Source: Pseudomonadota bacterium (GTDB lineage: Bacteria; Desulfobacterota; Desulfobulbia; Desulfobulbales; SURF-16). Taken from it: DNA of 42,786 bases. The notes beneath the pieces were generated by a model, which was not told where the DNA came from, ran no database searches, and was given only the letters and a program-made list of their open reading frames with translations. The stretch's first letter is position 1, and every line of letters begins with the position of its first letter. This document shows positions 7,373 to 16,028 of this stretch, piece after piece. Made by a program: the position numbers and the translations under genes. Location of the stretch: assembly GCA_018816555.1 (NCBI GenBank), contig JAHIVT010000105.1, positions 1-42,786 on the forward strand, read 5' to 3'.

Positions 7373-8544
7373 GCCTGAAAGAACGTTTTAATTCCCTGAG
7401 CCCTCTGCGGAAGAAAATCTGCATATGGTCCCTGGTGGGCGCGGCTGTGCTGATTATCGTGGTCGCGGGATATAAGACCAGCCACAATCCGCAATCGGAG
7501 GAAACCGCCCGGCATGAAAAAACCCGGGAGATTTCCCTGGACCCGGATCTTATCGAGAAAACCATGCTGCGGGAACAACGCAAAGAGATCGAGAACATGC
7601 AGGCCCAGATCAAAAAACTCGCAGATGATGAGGAAGACAGGCGGCAGTCGGAAAATTTCCCACCACCGGTTCCAGCGGAAAGCCAGTTCCCGGAGATCCC
7701 TTCCGCTGATCAGGTGGAACAATCCGCCTCCTCTCCCTATTTCGGTTCTCCTGTTCCTCCCAGATTCCCGGCTCCACCGGTTCAGCAGACTCCTCCGCCT
7801 CCGAGCGAAGAAAAAATCATCGGCGGCATTGGTATCCTCTCCAACCAGGGCGCCCTGTCTCCGGTTGCCGCTAATCAGGCGGATAAAAAAAAAGAGAACC
7901 GGACGGTTTATCTGCCGCCATCCTTTATGGAGGCCATGTTGCTGACCGGTTTCGATGCTTCTACCTCGGGGGAAGGCAAGAACAACCCGGAACCGCTCCT
8001 GTTGCGCATCCAGGCGCCGGCGGTACTGCCCAATGATGTCAAAGCCAATCTGCGGGGCTGCTTCATCATTGCCGAGGCGGTCGGACGGCTCAATAAGGAA
8101 CGGGCCGATGTGCGGCTGGTGTCCTTGTCCTGCATCGGCCGCAACGGCCAGGCGGTGATCGATACCACGGTCAAGGGCTTTGTGACGGACAGCGACAGCA
8201 AGGTGGGGCTTTCCGGCCGGGTGGTTTCCAAAATGGGGGCCGCTACCGCCAGGGCGGTGGTGGCCGGTATCTTCGGCGGTGCGGGTGACGCCCTGCAGGC
8301 TTCCTCCCTCACCCAATCGACCTCGGCCCTGGGCACCACAAGCTTTGTGGACAGTGATCAGCTGGCCAAGTCGGCGGCAGGCGGCGGTCTGGCCGAAGGC
8401 TCAAAGACCCTGCAGGAACTCTATCTCGATCTGGCCAAACAGGCCACGCCGGTGATCGAGGTGGGGGCCGCCAAACAGGTGACGGTGGTCATTTCGGAAG
8501 GGAAGCAGTTGGAAATTAAGGAGTTTGAAAGGGAGAGGCTGTAG
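7369..8544 (+). CDS. traB: TraB, envelope-spanning core protein
   Basis: 391 aa from a GTG start that overlaps the traK stop and follows GGGGAGGAG. Order of parts: cytoplasmic N-terminus, one membrane helix (WSLVGAAVLIIVVAGY, about residues 19-35), a charged coiled-coil (REQRKEIENMQAQIKKL), a Pro-rich periplasm-spanning stretch (about residues 95-150) and the C-terminal VirB10-like beta barrel (LLRIQAPAVLPND, RGCFIIAEAVGRLNKER). It links the inner and outer membranes. The following tra gene, traV, is displaced by minus-strand cargo. Confidence 0.9.
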   Translation: MSLKERFNSLSPLRKKICIWSLVGAAVLIIVVAGYKTSHNPQSEETARHEKTREISLDPDLIEKTMLREQRKEIENMQAQIKKLADDEEDRRQSENFPPPVPAESQFPEIPSADQVEQSASSPYFGSPVPPRFPAPPVQQTPPPPSEEKIIGGIGILSNQGALSPVAANQADKKKENRTVYLPPSFMEAMLLTGFDASTSGEGKNNPEPLLLRIQAPAVLPNDVKANLRGCFIIAEAVGRLNKERADVRLVSLSCIGRNGQAVIDTTVKGFVTDSDSKVGLSGRVVSKMGAATARAVVAGIFGGAGDALQASSLTQSTSALGTTSFVDSDQLAKSAAGGGLAEGSKTLQELYLDLAKQATPVIEVGAAKQVTVVISEGKQLEIKEFERERL

Positions 8545-8580
8545 CGAATTTTGTATTTTGCCAAGGTGCTGCTTGCCGGT

Positions 8581-8865
8581 TCAGAATAATTCCGGCCATT
8601 TCATGGAAGTATGCATGATGCGTAAAATAACGATCTCACCATTGTGCTCCGCATAGGGTACGATAAATGGCAGACTGCTGATAAGCAGTTCTCTGGTGCC
8701 AGTTACCCTGCCTGGCCTCCCCATCCCCGGCTGATGGGCAAGGAGTTGGATGCTGTCCCAGATTTTTTGAGCAACTTTTTGAGCGTTAACTGGATTATCA
8801 GTCGCGATATAGTTTACTGCGGTGTCCAGGTTGTTCAGTGCCTGCCTGGTCCACCTAATCCGCAT
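8581..8865 (-). CDS. RelE/ParE-family toxin
   Basis: 94 aa. Typical ParE/RelE-fold sequence: RIRWTRQALNNLDTAVNYIA, NPVNAQKVAQKI, a LAHQPGMGRPGRV segment and the strand pair TRELLISSLPFIVPY...EIVILRIMHTSMKWPE. Members block gyrase (ParE) or cleave mRNA on ribosomes (RelE); the sequence alone does not decide which. Its start overlaps the end of the antitoxin gene by 11 nt. It lies inside the tra region in reverse orientation, where it could stabilise the element by post-segregational killing. Confidence 0.88.
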   Translation of the reverse strand: MRIRWTRQALNNLDTAVNYIATDNPVNAQKVAQKIWDSIQLLAHQPGMGRPGRVTGTRELLISSLPFIVPYAEHNGEIVILRIMHTSMKWPELF

Positions 8866-9097
8866 TTACTACTCTCCATTTTTCCAAACTGCTTTTTACT
8901 TCATCCTGTGTAGCTAAATCACCATTTCGCATTTCATCGAGACCAGATTCAACCTCATGGGCAAACCATTCCTCATAACTTAAATATCGCTCAAGGGCCT
9001 GGTTGATAATCCATGCTCGTGACCTGCTCAAACTTTTTGCCATCGAATCAATCCGATTAAGCGTTTTGTCTTCCATGCGGATGGTGGTGGTCTTCAT
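8855..9097 (-). CDS. Ribbon-helix-helix antitoxin (CopG/ParD-like)
   Basis: 80 aa from the ATG at 9097, which follows GGAGGA at 6 nt; an in-frame ATG at 9124 is less likely. The N-terminal ribbon-helix-helix is clear (KTTTIRMEDKTLNRIDSMAK then SRAWIINQALERYLSYEEW). The acidic C-terminus should bind the ParE-like toxin encoded just downstream. Antitoxins of this class repress their own promoter; two TATTCATA repeats lie between the promoter and this start. Confidence 0.88.
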   Translation of the reverse strand: MKTTTIRMEDKTLNRIDSMAKSLSRSRAWIINQALERYLSYEEWFAHEVESGLDEMRNGDLATQDEVKSSLEKWRVVNAD

Positions 9098-9127
9098 ATC
9101 GGCTCCTCCAGACAAAATATCCATTTA

Positions 9128-9145
9128 TATTCATATGTATTCATA
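9128..9145 (-). promoter_or_regulatory. Direct-repeat operator of the TA operon
   Basis: TATTCATA occurs at 9128-9135 and 9138-9145, exactly 10 bp apart, directly downstream of the -10 hexamer and upstream of the antitoxin start. Repeats one helical turn apart suit cooperative ribbon-helix-helix binding. Inference. Confidence 0.5.
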
Positions 9146-9151
9146 GTAAAT

Positions 9152-9180
9152 ACTATACCGCATAATTCCGGAAACAGCAA
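9152..9180 (-). promoter_or_regulatory. Promoter of the toxin-antitoxin operon
   Basis: On the minus strand: TTGCTG (9175-9180), a 17-bp spacer, TATAGT (9152-9157). Good sigma-70 match with ideal spacing, 55 bp upstream of the antitoxin start. Confidence 0.6.
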
Positions 9181-9199
9181 CGTCTGGTGTTGAAGGAAA

Positions 9200-9676
9200 T
9201 TAAAATTCATCATGATTGCCCCAAAGTTCTTTGGGCATGGTTCTGATCAATGTGTCAATTTCAAATTCAAGTGCTTTTTTCTTCCCGATACTGGAAAGCT
9301 GTTGGTCTTCGAGAAGCATCGTGTGCGAGACCCTTGCCAGCCGTTTCCCGGCAAGAATTTCCGCGCGCCGGTGCACAATATCAGCCAGGCTGTCACGAGG
9401 CAACAAGGCATAGACAAAAACGCAATCCAGGGCCTCGGCAGCCTGGCGCATGGTTTTGATGGTCACAGAATCACTCAGCTCTTTTTTCTCCAGGCTGGTA
9501 ACCCATGGCGGAGAAACCCCAAGGCGTTGGGCAAACTGTCTCCCCGACATCCCCAGGGCTTCTCTGATGGCACGCAGCCAGCCCTTGGCCGGACGTTGTA
9601 CGTCACGCAAACATGAGAGGCGGGCAAATGTTGTTTCCAACTGTTCCTGTATCAGTCTTCTATGAAGCGGCTTCAT
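9200..9676 (-). CDS. Mobile mystery protein A (orphan HTH regulator)
   Basis: 158 aa. The protein has the 'mobile mystery protein A' pattern: RLIQEQLETTFARL, PAKGWLRAIREALGMSGRQFAQRLGVSPPWVTSLEKKE (XRE-type HTH, about residues 30-70), then VTIKTMRQAAEALDCVFVYALLPRDSL. The family normally precedes mobile mystery protein B, a Fic/Doc-type enzyme, on mobile elements. Here no B gene follows; the next minus-strand genes are the RHH antitoxin and ParE-like toxin. It may be a leftover regulator or may have been re-employed. Confidence 0.8.
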   Translation of the reverse strand: MKPLHRRLIQEQLETTFARLSCLRDVQRPAKGWLRAIREALGMSGRQFAQRLGVSPPWVTSLEKKELSDSVTIKTMRQAAEALDCVFVYALLPRDSLADIVHRRAEILAGKRLARVSHTMLLEDQQLSSIGKKKALEFEIDTLIRTMPKELWGNHDEF

Positions 9677-9710
9677 TTTGTTAACCTTTAGATTAATTAT
9701 TGCTTCATAT

Positions 9711-9738
9711 ATATTAAGCTATAAATTAATTATTTCAA
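9711..9738 (-). promoter_or_regulatory. Possible promoter of mobile mystery protein A
   Basis: On the minus strand: TTGAAA (9733-9738), a 16-bp spacer, TAATAT (9711-9716), in a very AT-rich stretch rich in TTAAT motifs just upstream of the start at 9676. Otherwise the 245 bp between 9676 and 9922 hold no gene. Confidence 0.4.
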
Positions 9739-9921
9739 TATAAAATTAATACATAGGTTAATATAACGCAGAATAAACCATGATCAGCTTCGTTTTTATC
9801 CAAAAAAATAGCCCTCTCTTTCCAGGTGGTGGAACATGTCGTTTATCCTTTTAAGGTCATCCCCTCGAAAAAGAGAAGAAAAGCCCTTTTTCAGACAATC
9901 CATATTCCGGAAACTTTACTG

Positions 9922-10341
9922 ATGAAACCATCTTTCAATTTTGCACCCTGCAGTTTCTTCTTCCTTCTCCTCCTCCTGCTGCTGCTTTCCGGCTGCGGTG
10001 CGGCCTTGAATCCCTATCATGAAAATTTCAACTGCGATGCTCCGGACGATGCTGGAAAGTGCGTTGATACCAAGACGGCCTATGAAGAGGCGGTGCGCAT
10101 CCCTCAGATCCCGACACAAAAGTCCGCAGCTCCCGAGGAAGATGTTGAAGCGGCGCGGCTTTCCCGGCTTGCTGAGCTGCTTAAAGAACCGCAGACGCCG
10201 ATAATCGAGCCGCCCCGCATCCTGCGGGTGCTGATCCTGCCCTACAAGGGAAACGGCGATCTGTTCATGGCCCGTTACGCTTATCTGCAGGTGGAATCGG
10301 CCAAGTGGGTGCTGACCAGCATTGACGAGGGTATCGAATAA
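9922..10341 (+). CDS. traV: TraV outer-membrane lipoprotein
   Basis: 139 aa from the ATG at 9922, which gives a lipoprotein signal peptide: a long Leu-rich stretch and lipobox LSGC with the lipidated Cys at residue 25. The TraV Cys-rich N-terminus follows (NPYHENFNCDAPDDAGKCVDT). TraV anchors the TraK-TraB core complex in the outer membrane. It is separated from traB by 1.4 kb of minus-strand cargo, and there is no strong ribosome binding site. It ends 2 nt before traC, so it belongs to the following operon segment. Confidence 0.88.
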   Translation: MKPSFNFAPCSFFFLLLLLLLLSGCGAALNPYHENFNCDAPDDAGKCVDTKTAYEEAVRIPQIPTQKSAAPEEDVEAARLSRLAELLKEPQTPIIEPPRILRVLILPYKGNGDLFMARYAYLQVESAKWVLTSIDEGIE

Positions 10342-10343
10342 CG

Positions 10344-12842
10344 ATGCTGGCCTTTATCGATCAACTGCTGTTCGGTTCCGAAGGAGGCCTGAAACTCGCC
10401 GAGTTGCGCAAGATGGTCCGGCGGGATTCCTTCTCGAATTACCTCAACTACGTCGCCTATGATCCGGAAAACGAAACCTACCGCAACCAGGACAACACGA
10501 TCGGCATGCTGTGGGAATGCACGCCGCTCGCCTTTGCCGGCGTAAAAACCCTGAAAACCCTGGAAGGTCTGTTCCGGGCCGGGCTGCCCATGGATGCGGT
10601 GCTGCAGTTTATCTTCCATGCCGATCCCCATGTCGAGCCAATGCTTGCCCTTTTCCGGCGCTCACGCATCCGGAATCATCCCCTGGTGCATGCCAACCTG
10701 GAGGCGGTGAGCTCTTTTGTCCGCGGCGGGGTTGATGGGGTACATGAAAGCGCCGGCATCCCCATCCGTAATTTCCGACTGTTTGTGGCGGTCAAGCTGC
10801 CACAGAAAAGCCGGGAGGCCAAGGGGAGCCTGCTCAAGGAAATCAAGCGGCAGATCCACGAAACCCTGGCCGCCGCTCATCTCCATCCGCGCCACATGGG
10901 GCCGGAGCAGCTGTTGGAATGGTGCCGCCGTTTCCTGAACCGCTACCCGGAAGGGTATCCCGATTTGAACATCAACCAGTATGATCCGTTCCTGCCGATT
11001 CGCAAGCAGATCATCACCAGCGACACGGTAATCCGCGATGAGGGCGATTGTCTGAAGGTGGGCGACAAGTATTTCTGCTGCACCACACCCAAGGTGTTTC
11101 CCAAGGAGGTAGATCCGCTGCAGACCAACTCCCTGTTCGGCGGCATCTGGGGCCTGATCTCGGACGCCGATCAGATCAAGACCGGTTTCCTTTATACGGT
11201 GAATGTCATTTTCGAATCACTCTCCAGCACCCTGCATGCCAAATGCAATCTGGTTCTGCAGCAGGAGGCGGTGGGCTCTTTTTCGCCATCGCTCAGACGC
11301 AAACAGGACGAATATCTGCACGCCGCCGACGATCTTGACAAGGGCATCCCGTTTGTCAAGGTCATGCCCATACTGTGGACCTGGAGCACGGACAAGGACA
11401 AAGCGCTGGATTCCATGGTCCGGGCTCGGCGCATGTGGGAGAGTTGCGGCTACACCATGCAGCAGGACTGGGGAATTCTGAAGATCATGTTCCTGGCCGC
11501 CCTGCCTTTCGGTCTTTACACCGAGGGCAGGACGCTCGCGAACATCAACCGCGATTTCATCGCCCCGGTACCCACGGTCACGGCCATTCTGCCGGTGCAG
11601 GCTGATTTCGCCGGCGCCGGACTGCCGAAGCTGCTTTTCCTGGGCCGCAAGGGGCAACTGGCCGGGCTCGATTTCTTCGATGCCGGGGCCATCAACCAGA
11701 ATGTCTTCTGCTGCGCCAGTTCCGGCAGCGGCAAAAGCTTTCTGGTCAACTCCATATCCTTCAACTATTACGCCACCGGGGCACTGATCCGCATCGTCGA
11801 TATCGGTGGCAGCTACAAGAAAATGACCACCATGCTCGGGGCGCGCTATCTGGACTTCCAGCCGGGCATCCCGGTATGCCTGAACCCTTTCACCCATATC
11901 GAGGATCCGGACGAGGAACTCAAAAGCGTCACCGCCGTTTTCGCCCAGATGGCCTATTCCAACTCCGCCGTGAGCAGACCGGACGATACCGAAATGAATC
12001 TGATCCGCAACGCGGTACGCTGGGCCTGGCAGCAGGAGGGCAACAACGCGGACGCCGATACCGTCTACCGGTTTCTGTCCCGTTTCCCGGATGTGCCGGA
12101 GGCAAACCTTGGCGAGATCGCCGGCAACAAAAACCTTTCCGAGGCAGCAAGCAAGCTGGCCTTCAATATCCGGGAGTTCACCAGCCAGGGAGCCCATGCC
12201 CGCTTTTTCACCGGCCCGTCCACTTTCGACATCCGCCGGGACGAATTCGTGGTCCTGGAACTGGAGCATCTCAAAGTGCAACCGGAACTCTACCGGGTGG
12301 TGACGTTACTCATCATCAACGCCGTGACCCAGGACCTCTATCTCTCCGACCGCTCCCGGCCGCGCTTGATCATCTTTGACGAGGCCTGGCAGTTCATGGG
12401 CGAGGCCGCCATGCTGGCCCCGGTCATCAGCGAGGGCTATCGCCGGGCGCGAAAATACCAGGGCTCATTCATGGTCATCACCCAGTCGCTCTTTGATCTG
12501 AAGAGCTTCGGTGCGGTAGGCGAGGTGATCAAGTCCAATTCCGCCTTCAAGATCCTGCTGGAATCCCAGGATTTCAGCGCCGCCAAACAGGAAGGCCTCA
12601 TCGATTACGATGACTTCACCACCGAGTTACTCAAAAGCGTCAAATCCAAGCCGCCGAAATATTCGGAACTCTTTTTCGACACCCCGTTCGGCAACGGGGT
12701 GCTGCGCCTGGTGGTCGATCCCTATACCTATTACATCTACACCTCAAATCCCCGGGAAATCGCCGCCATGGAAAAACTGGTCAAAGAGGGCAAGGACTAT
12801 GATCAAGCCATCCGTGAGATGGTGCGCCGTCATCGCGCTTAG
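10344..12842 (+). CDS. traC: TraC pilus assembly ATPase
   Basis: 832 aa, the usual size for this VirB4-like ATPase. An N-terminal TraC-specific region (SFSNYLNYVAYDPENETYRNQD) precedes the P-loop ATPase domain. Walker A GSGKS lies near residues 461-465 and Walker B RLIIFDEAWQFM near 673-684, followed by ITQSLFDL. It is a peripheral inner-membrane motor for pilus assembly. The traN start lies inside its last 44 nt. Confidence 0.95.
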   Translation: MLAFIDQLLFGSEGGLKLAELRKMVRRDSFSNYLNYVAYDPENETYRNQDNTIGMLWECTPLAFAGVKTLKTLEGLFRAGLPMDAVLQFIFHADPHVEPMLALFRRSRIRNHPLVHANLEAVSSFVRGGVDGVHESAGIPIRNFRLFVAVKLPQKSREAKGSLLKEIKRQIHETLAAAHLHPRHMGPEQLLEWCRRFLNRYPEGYPDLNINQYDPFLPIRKQIITSDTVIRDEGDCLKVGDKYFCCTTPKVFPKEVDPLQTNSLFGGIWGLISDADQIKTGFLYTVNVIFESLSSTLHAKCNLVLQQEAVGSFSPSLRRKQDEYLHAADDLDKGIPFVKVMPILWTWSTDKDKALDSMVRARRMWESCGYTMQQDWGILKIMFLAALPFGLYTEGRTLANINRDFIAPVPTVTAILPVQADFAGAGLPKLLFLGRKGQLAGLDFFDAGAINQNVFCCASSGSGKSFLVNSISFNYYATGALIRIVDIGGSYKKMTTMLGARYLDFQPGIPVCLNPFTHIEDPDEELKSVTAVFAQMAYSNSAVSRPDDTEMNLIRNAVRWAWQQEGNNADADTVYRFLSRFPDVPEANLGEIAGNKNLSEAASKLAFNIREFTSQGAHARFFTGPSTFDIRRDEFVVLELEHLKVQPELYRVVTLLIINAVTQDLYLSDRSRPRLIIFDEAWQFMGEAAMLAPVISEGYRRARKYQGSFMVITQSLFDLKSFGAVGEVIKSNSAFKILLESQDFSAAKQEGLIDYDDFTTELLKSVKSKPPKYSELFFDTPFGNGVLRLVVDPYTYYIYTSNPREIAAMEKLVKEGKDYDQAIREMVRRHRA

Positions 12843-15294
12843 TGTGCTCTCTCATGCCCGTTATGTGCTGGCGGCTGATCCGGCCTCGGCGGCCCGGGAC
12901 GCAGCGGGAGCCGCGCTTAAGCAATTCGGCTCAAGCGAGGCCATCCGCAAAAACGCCTCCCTGCCGCTCACTTCAGGTGAAGCACGGATTTCGACCATCG
13001 ACGGATCGGATTCGGCGGCCGTGCAGATCAGCCGTCCCTCCTCTTCTACCTTTCTCACGGTCTCTGTCCAGAGAGCTGCCAGCGGCGATCTCACCCCGGT
13101 CCGGGTACGACAGGATCTCGATTTCGATGGCACTTTCGACTACGGCTATCAGCCTCCCTTGCCGATCTCCGGCATCTGCGCCAACGGTGTCATCGCCTGT
13201 GATGCCGGCACCTGGGATCATTGTCGGACCTATAGCTGGACCAGCGACAGCTCTGGCCGCGCAAGTCTGACGGCCAGCCCCATGAACACCCTGGCCGGCT
13301 GCTATTGTGTGAACCGGAGTTGCGGCAGCCCCGGCAATCCGCGGGACATGCTCAAGGATCTGGGTGGCGGTGCGGCGGCTGTGATACAGGAGCAAAAAAG
13401 CGGTTACAGCGTGTCACGGGTGGAGCTGGCTGACTCAATGATCAGCTATTACGGCCAGGACAACAGCGGCTCCCCAACCGGCGTGATGCCACAGTCAGCA
13501 TATTTTAACCAGCCCTCCGCCATGGCCGGTGACGTCGATGCCGAAGTGGCAAATCAAGCCGCCGATCCGGACAGCTACTATTCCATGGTGAGCACCAGCA
13601 TGGCCGAGCGGGGAGCCGCCACCAGTTTGCAGTCCTGCAGCGTAAACCGTATTGTCACGGTGGAACAACTCTCCCGCTCCTGCCCTGACGGCAAGCCACC
13701 CGACCCGATCTCGGGCCGATGCCTTGAATGGGGAGGATCGGGATTTTCCACGGCAGATTTAATAATTTTCTCCCCATGTTCAATTCAGATAGAAAATGAC
13801 CGGATACGGCTTTCTTCCGAAGACTTTAATCCGGGGAATTGGGTGCAACTCAGAGGCTCAGGCATCTCCCAGTCTTCACTTTTTTTCATCGAAGTTTTGG
13901 ATAACCGCATTCGGGCCGGATCTGCCAAATTTGGCACAGGGGCTTGGATAGAATTGACCGGCACCGGCAAATCCCAGACACTTTTCTTCGGGATTGAGAT
14001 TGCAGACGGACAATTACGTATTTCCAACCCTGGGGCAAGAACCGGCCAATGGGTACGCTTTCTTTACGAAAGCGATGCCGTCTGCACATACAGAGCGACT
14101 GATACCATCAACGATCTGTGCAGCTCAATGGCAGATAATCCCGATTGTTCCCTTCAGGAGGAAACCGTGGATTCGGTGACGACCTTCCGGAACTTCCAGC
14201 CCACCGGCCTTGCGCCGCTCCCCTCGGCCCGAAATTTCACTGCCTCATCGCCCTGCAACGCAGGTGAGCCGCCCTATGGCATGACCATCACCAGGGACTG
14301 GTGGCGGAAGGATCGGACCTACCGCTGCACCGGAAACAACAATTTCGATTTCAGCGATGCCGCGCGACGGGTGGACACCATTACCCGTTCGGTTGAAGAC
14401 AATACACCATCCCGGTCGAACTTCGCTTTTACCGATGCCAGAAAGGATCATGAGACCGGGGCATGGACGGTGGATGAGCAGACCGTGATCATCCCCGAGC
14501 TTGATCCACCGCCTGACTGTGAAATGGTCTGCAAGACGAGAAAGCAGGTAGCGGACAGCCAGGCTGGTGTAAACGGAGTAAGTACCGATTATCAGAATTC
14601 ACCCACCAGGTACGACACTTTTTATCATGTCTGCGATCTGGCTAACAATTGCCCGGCAGGCCCCGGAGAGGTTATTATCGATGACTGCCGGTGTCTTGAC
14701 GAATTCGCCGAAGCTGCTGCCGCCATGACGGTTCTTAATGAAGCTGGCCACGACATGACCTGTATTGATGGAGGTACCACTGCCACCGGAGACTGCCTGG
14801 GCGAAATCAAGATTTTTAATGGGCAGCGCAAGGAATGTCTTGAGAACGGCTGGTCTACCTCTTTTTTCGACTGCTGCAATGATTCGGCCGGCAGCTTTCT
14901 ATTCCTCAAGGAACATTGCCCTGACGCCAGCATCGAAACCGTGCAGGCCAAACAGGCGGACCGGGACCATTACATCGGCACCTACTGCAAAAAAGATATC
15001 ATGTTTATCGGCTGCGTCCAGGAAGCGGAAACATACTGCATCTTCAACTCCAAACTGGGCCGGATCATCCATGAGCAGGGCCGCATTCAGCTACAGCAAT
15101 TCAACCCCAACGGCAACTGGGGCTCGGCTAAAGCACCCAACTGCCAAGGTTTCACACCGGAAGAGTTTCAGATGCTTGATTTTTCGCAGATAGACTTGTC
15201 GGAAGTGTTCGCTGACATTGAACCACTGCCCGCGTCCCAGATGGAAAACGATGCCCAAGGGACGATCAATGATTTTCAGAACAGGCTGCGATAG
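12799..15294 (+). CDS. traN: TraN mating-pair stabilisation adhesin
   Basis: 831 aa from ATG 12799, chosen because it gives a signal peptide (MIKPSVRWCAVIALSVL...VLA) after AAGG; it overlaps traC by 44 nt. Cys-rich throughout, as expected of this outer-membrane adhesin (YCVNRSCGSPGN, CEMVCKTRKQVADSQAGVN, FFDCCNDSAG, YCIFNSKLGRIIHEQGR). Residues about 318-425 hold a three-fold repeat not explained by the backbone (listed separately). TraN follows traC directly rather than trbC as in F. It contacts recipient outer-membrane proteins during mating and should depend on periplasmic disulfide enzymes. Confidence 0.9.
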   Translation: MIKPSVRWCAVIALSVLSHARYVLAADPASAARDAAGAALKQFGSSEAIRKNASLPLTSGEARISTIDGSDSAAVQISRPSSSTFLTVSVQRAASGDLTPVRVRQDLDFDGTFDYGYQPPLPISGICANGVIACDAGTWDHCRTYSWTSDSSGRASLTASPMNTLAGCYCVNRSCGSPGNPRDMLKDLGGGAAAVIQEQKSGYSVSRVELADSMISYYGQDNSGSPTGVMPQSAYFNQPSAMAGDVDAEVANQAADPDSYYSMVSTSMAERGAATSLQSCSVNRIVTVEQLSRSCPDGKPPDPISGRCLEWGGSGFSTADLIIFSPCSIQIENDRIRLSSEDFNPGNWVQLRGSGISQSSLFFIEVLDNRIRAGSAKFGTGAWIELTGTGKSQTLFFGIEIADGQLRISNPGARTGQWVRFLYESDAVCTYRATDTINDLCSSMADNPDCSLQEETVDSVTTFRNFQPTGLAPLPSARNFTASSPCNAGEPPYGMTITRDWWRKDRTYRCTGNNNFDFSDAARRVDTITRSVEDNTPSRSNFAFTDARKDHETGAWTVDEQTVIIPELDPPPDCEMVCKTRKQVADSQAGVNGVSTDYQNSPTRYDTFYHVCDLANNCPAGPGEVIIDDCRCLDEFAEAAAAMTVLNEAGHDMTCIDGGTTATGDCLGEIKIFNGQRKECLENGWSTSFFDCCNDSAGSFLFLKEHCPDASIETVQAKQADRDHYIGTYCKKDIMFIGCVQEAETYCIFNSKLGRIIHEQGRIQLQQFNPNGNWGSAKAPNCQGFTPEEFQMLDFSQIDLSEVFADIEPLPASQMENDAQGTINDFQNRLR
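13786..14070 (+). repeat. Three-fold internal repeat in TraN
   Basis: Three units of about 27-35 residues follow one another. Unit 1 starts IENDRIRLSS and runs through NWVQLRGSGISQSSLFF. Unit 2 starts IEVLDNRIRAGS and runs through AWIELTGTGKSQTLFFG. Unit 3 starts IEIADGQLRISN and ends QWVRF. The pattern (D-x-x-I/L-R, G-x-W-V/I-x-L, S-Q-x-x-x-F-F) suggests beta-strand repeats. The DNA here is visibly more AT-rich and uses codons unlike the flanking traN sequence. Confidence 0.75.
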
Positions 15295-15342
15295 TTTCCC
15301 TGATTGCCGAAACTAACTCCTTATCCCTCCTGAAAAATAACC

Positions 15343-15370
15343 TTGACCTTTCATCTGTTTTGGATAAAAT
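15343..15370 (+). promoter_or_regulatory. Promoter of the abiE operon
   Basis: TTGACC (15343-15348), a 16-bp spacer, TAAAAT (15365-15370), 38 bp before the abiEi start. A good sigma-70 match, so this cargo has its own promoter inside the tra operon. Confidence 0.6.
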
Positions 15371-15371
15371 T

Positions 15372-15383
15372 ACTTACATAAGT
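15372..15383 (+). promoter_or_regulatory. Inverted repeat, probable AbiEi operator
   Basis: ACTTA-CA-TAAGT, a perfect 5-bp-arm palindrome directly after the -10 box, with a further AAGT half-like sequence downstream. AbiEi antitoxins are known to autorepress through inverted repeats in their promoters; this is the obvious candidate site. Confidence 0.45.
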
Positions 15384-15407
15384 TTTTAAGTGAAAGGAAT
15401 ATTATCC

Positions 15408-16028
15408 ATGAACAAAATCTCAAGACCCCAAACAGCCACTGATAAGGCCCTGCGGATCATCAAAAAACATAGCGGGGTCATTCGAACAAGTGAAGCGCTC
15501 AAGGCTGGAATTCATCCAAGAGTGCTGTATTTCCTCCGGGATCATGGGAAAATCGAACAGGTATCTCTGGGCGTATACAGGCTTTCTGAACTGCCTCCTA
15601 TATCCAACCCCGACCTTGTGGCCGTTGCCCTTCGAATTCCTCGGGCCGTAATATGCCTTGTTTCAGCTCTTTCTTTTCATCACCTAACTACTCAGATCCC
15701 ACATGAGGTTGCAATCGCACTTGCGAGAGGAACGGAAACACCCAGAATTGATTTCCCCCCTATATCAGTCCACCGCTTTGCCGAGGCGGCCTTTCATGCC
15801 GGCATCGAAAAACACGAGATTGACGGGGTGGTAATTCGTGTGTATAGCCCGGAAAAAACGATTGCCGACTGTTTCAAATTTCGCAATAAGCTGGGAATGG
15901 ATGTCGTACTGGAAGCGCTTAAATTTTACAAAGCACGGAGTCAGTTCAAGGTAGACGAGTTGCTGCGATATGGACATATGTGTCGAGTGGCGAACATCAT
16001 GAAGCCTTACCTGGAGACGATGGTATGA
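15408..16028 (+). CDS. abiEi: AbiEi-type antitoxin (type IV TA)
   Basis: 206 aa from ATG 15408, preceded by AAAGGAA. The N-terminal winged helix (about residues 10-65: ALRIIKKHSGVIRTSEALKAGIHPRVLYFLRDHG...LGVYRL) is typical of AbiEi. The C-terminal domain includes VALRIPRAVICLVSALSFHHL and VYSPEKTIADCFKFRNKLG. AbiEi represses the operon and neutralises AbiEii without direct binding. The stop overlaps the abiEii start (ATGA). The pair sits between traN and traW and adds phage defence and element maintenance. Confidence 0.92.
   Translation: MNKISRPQTATDKALRIIKKHSGVIRTSEALKAGIHPRVLYFLRDHGKIEQVSLGVYRLSELPPISNPDLVAVALRIPRAVICLVSALSFHHLTTQIPHEVAIALARGTETPRIDFPPISVHRFAEAAFHAGIEKHEIDGVVIRVYSPEKTIADCFKFRNKLGMDVVLEALKFYKARSQFKVDELLRYGHMCRVANIMKPYLETMV

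Noticed and set aside
11217-12281. Open frame antisense to traC (354 codons)
   Set aside because: Fully inside the well-supported traC coding region, with no ribosome binding site or domain.
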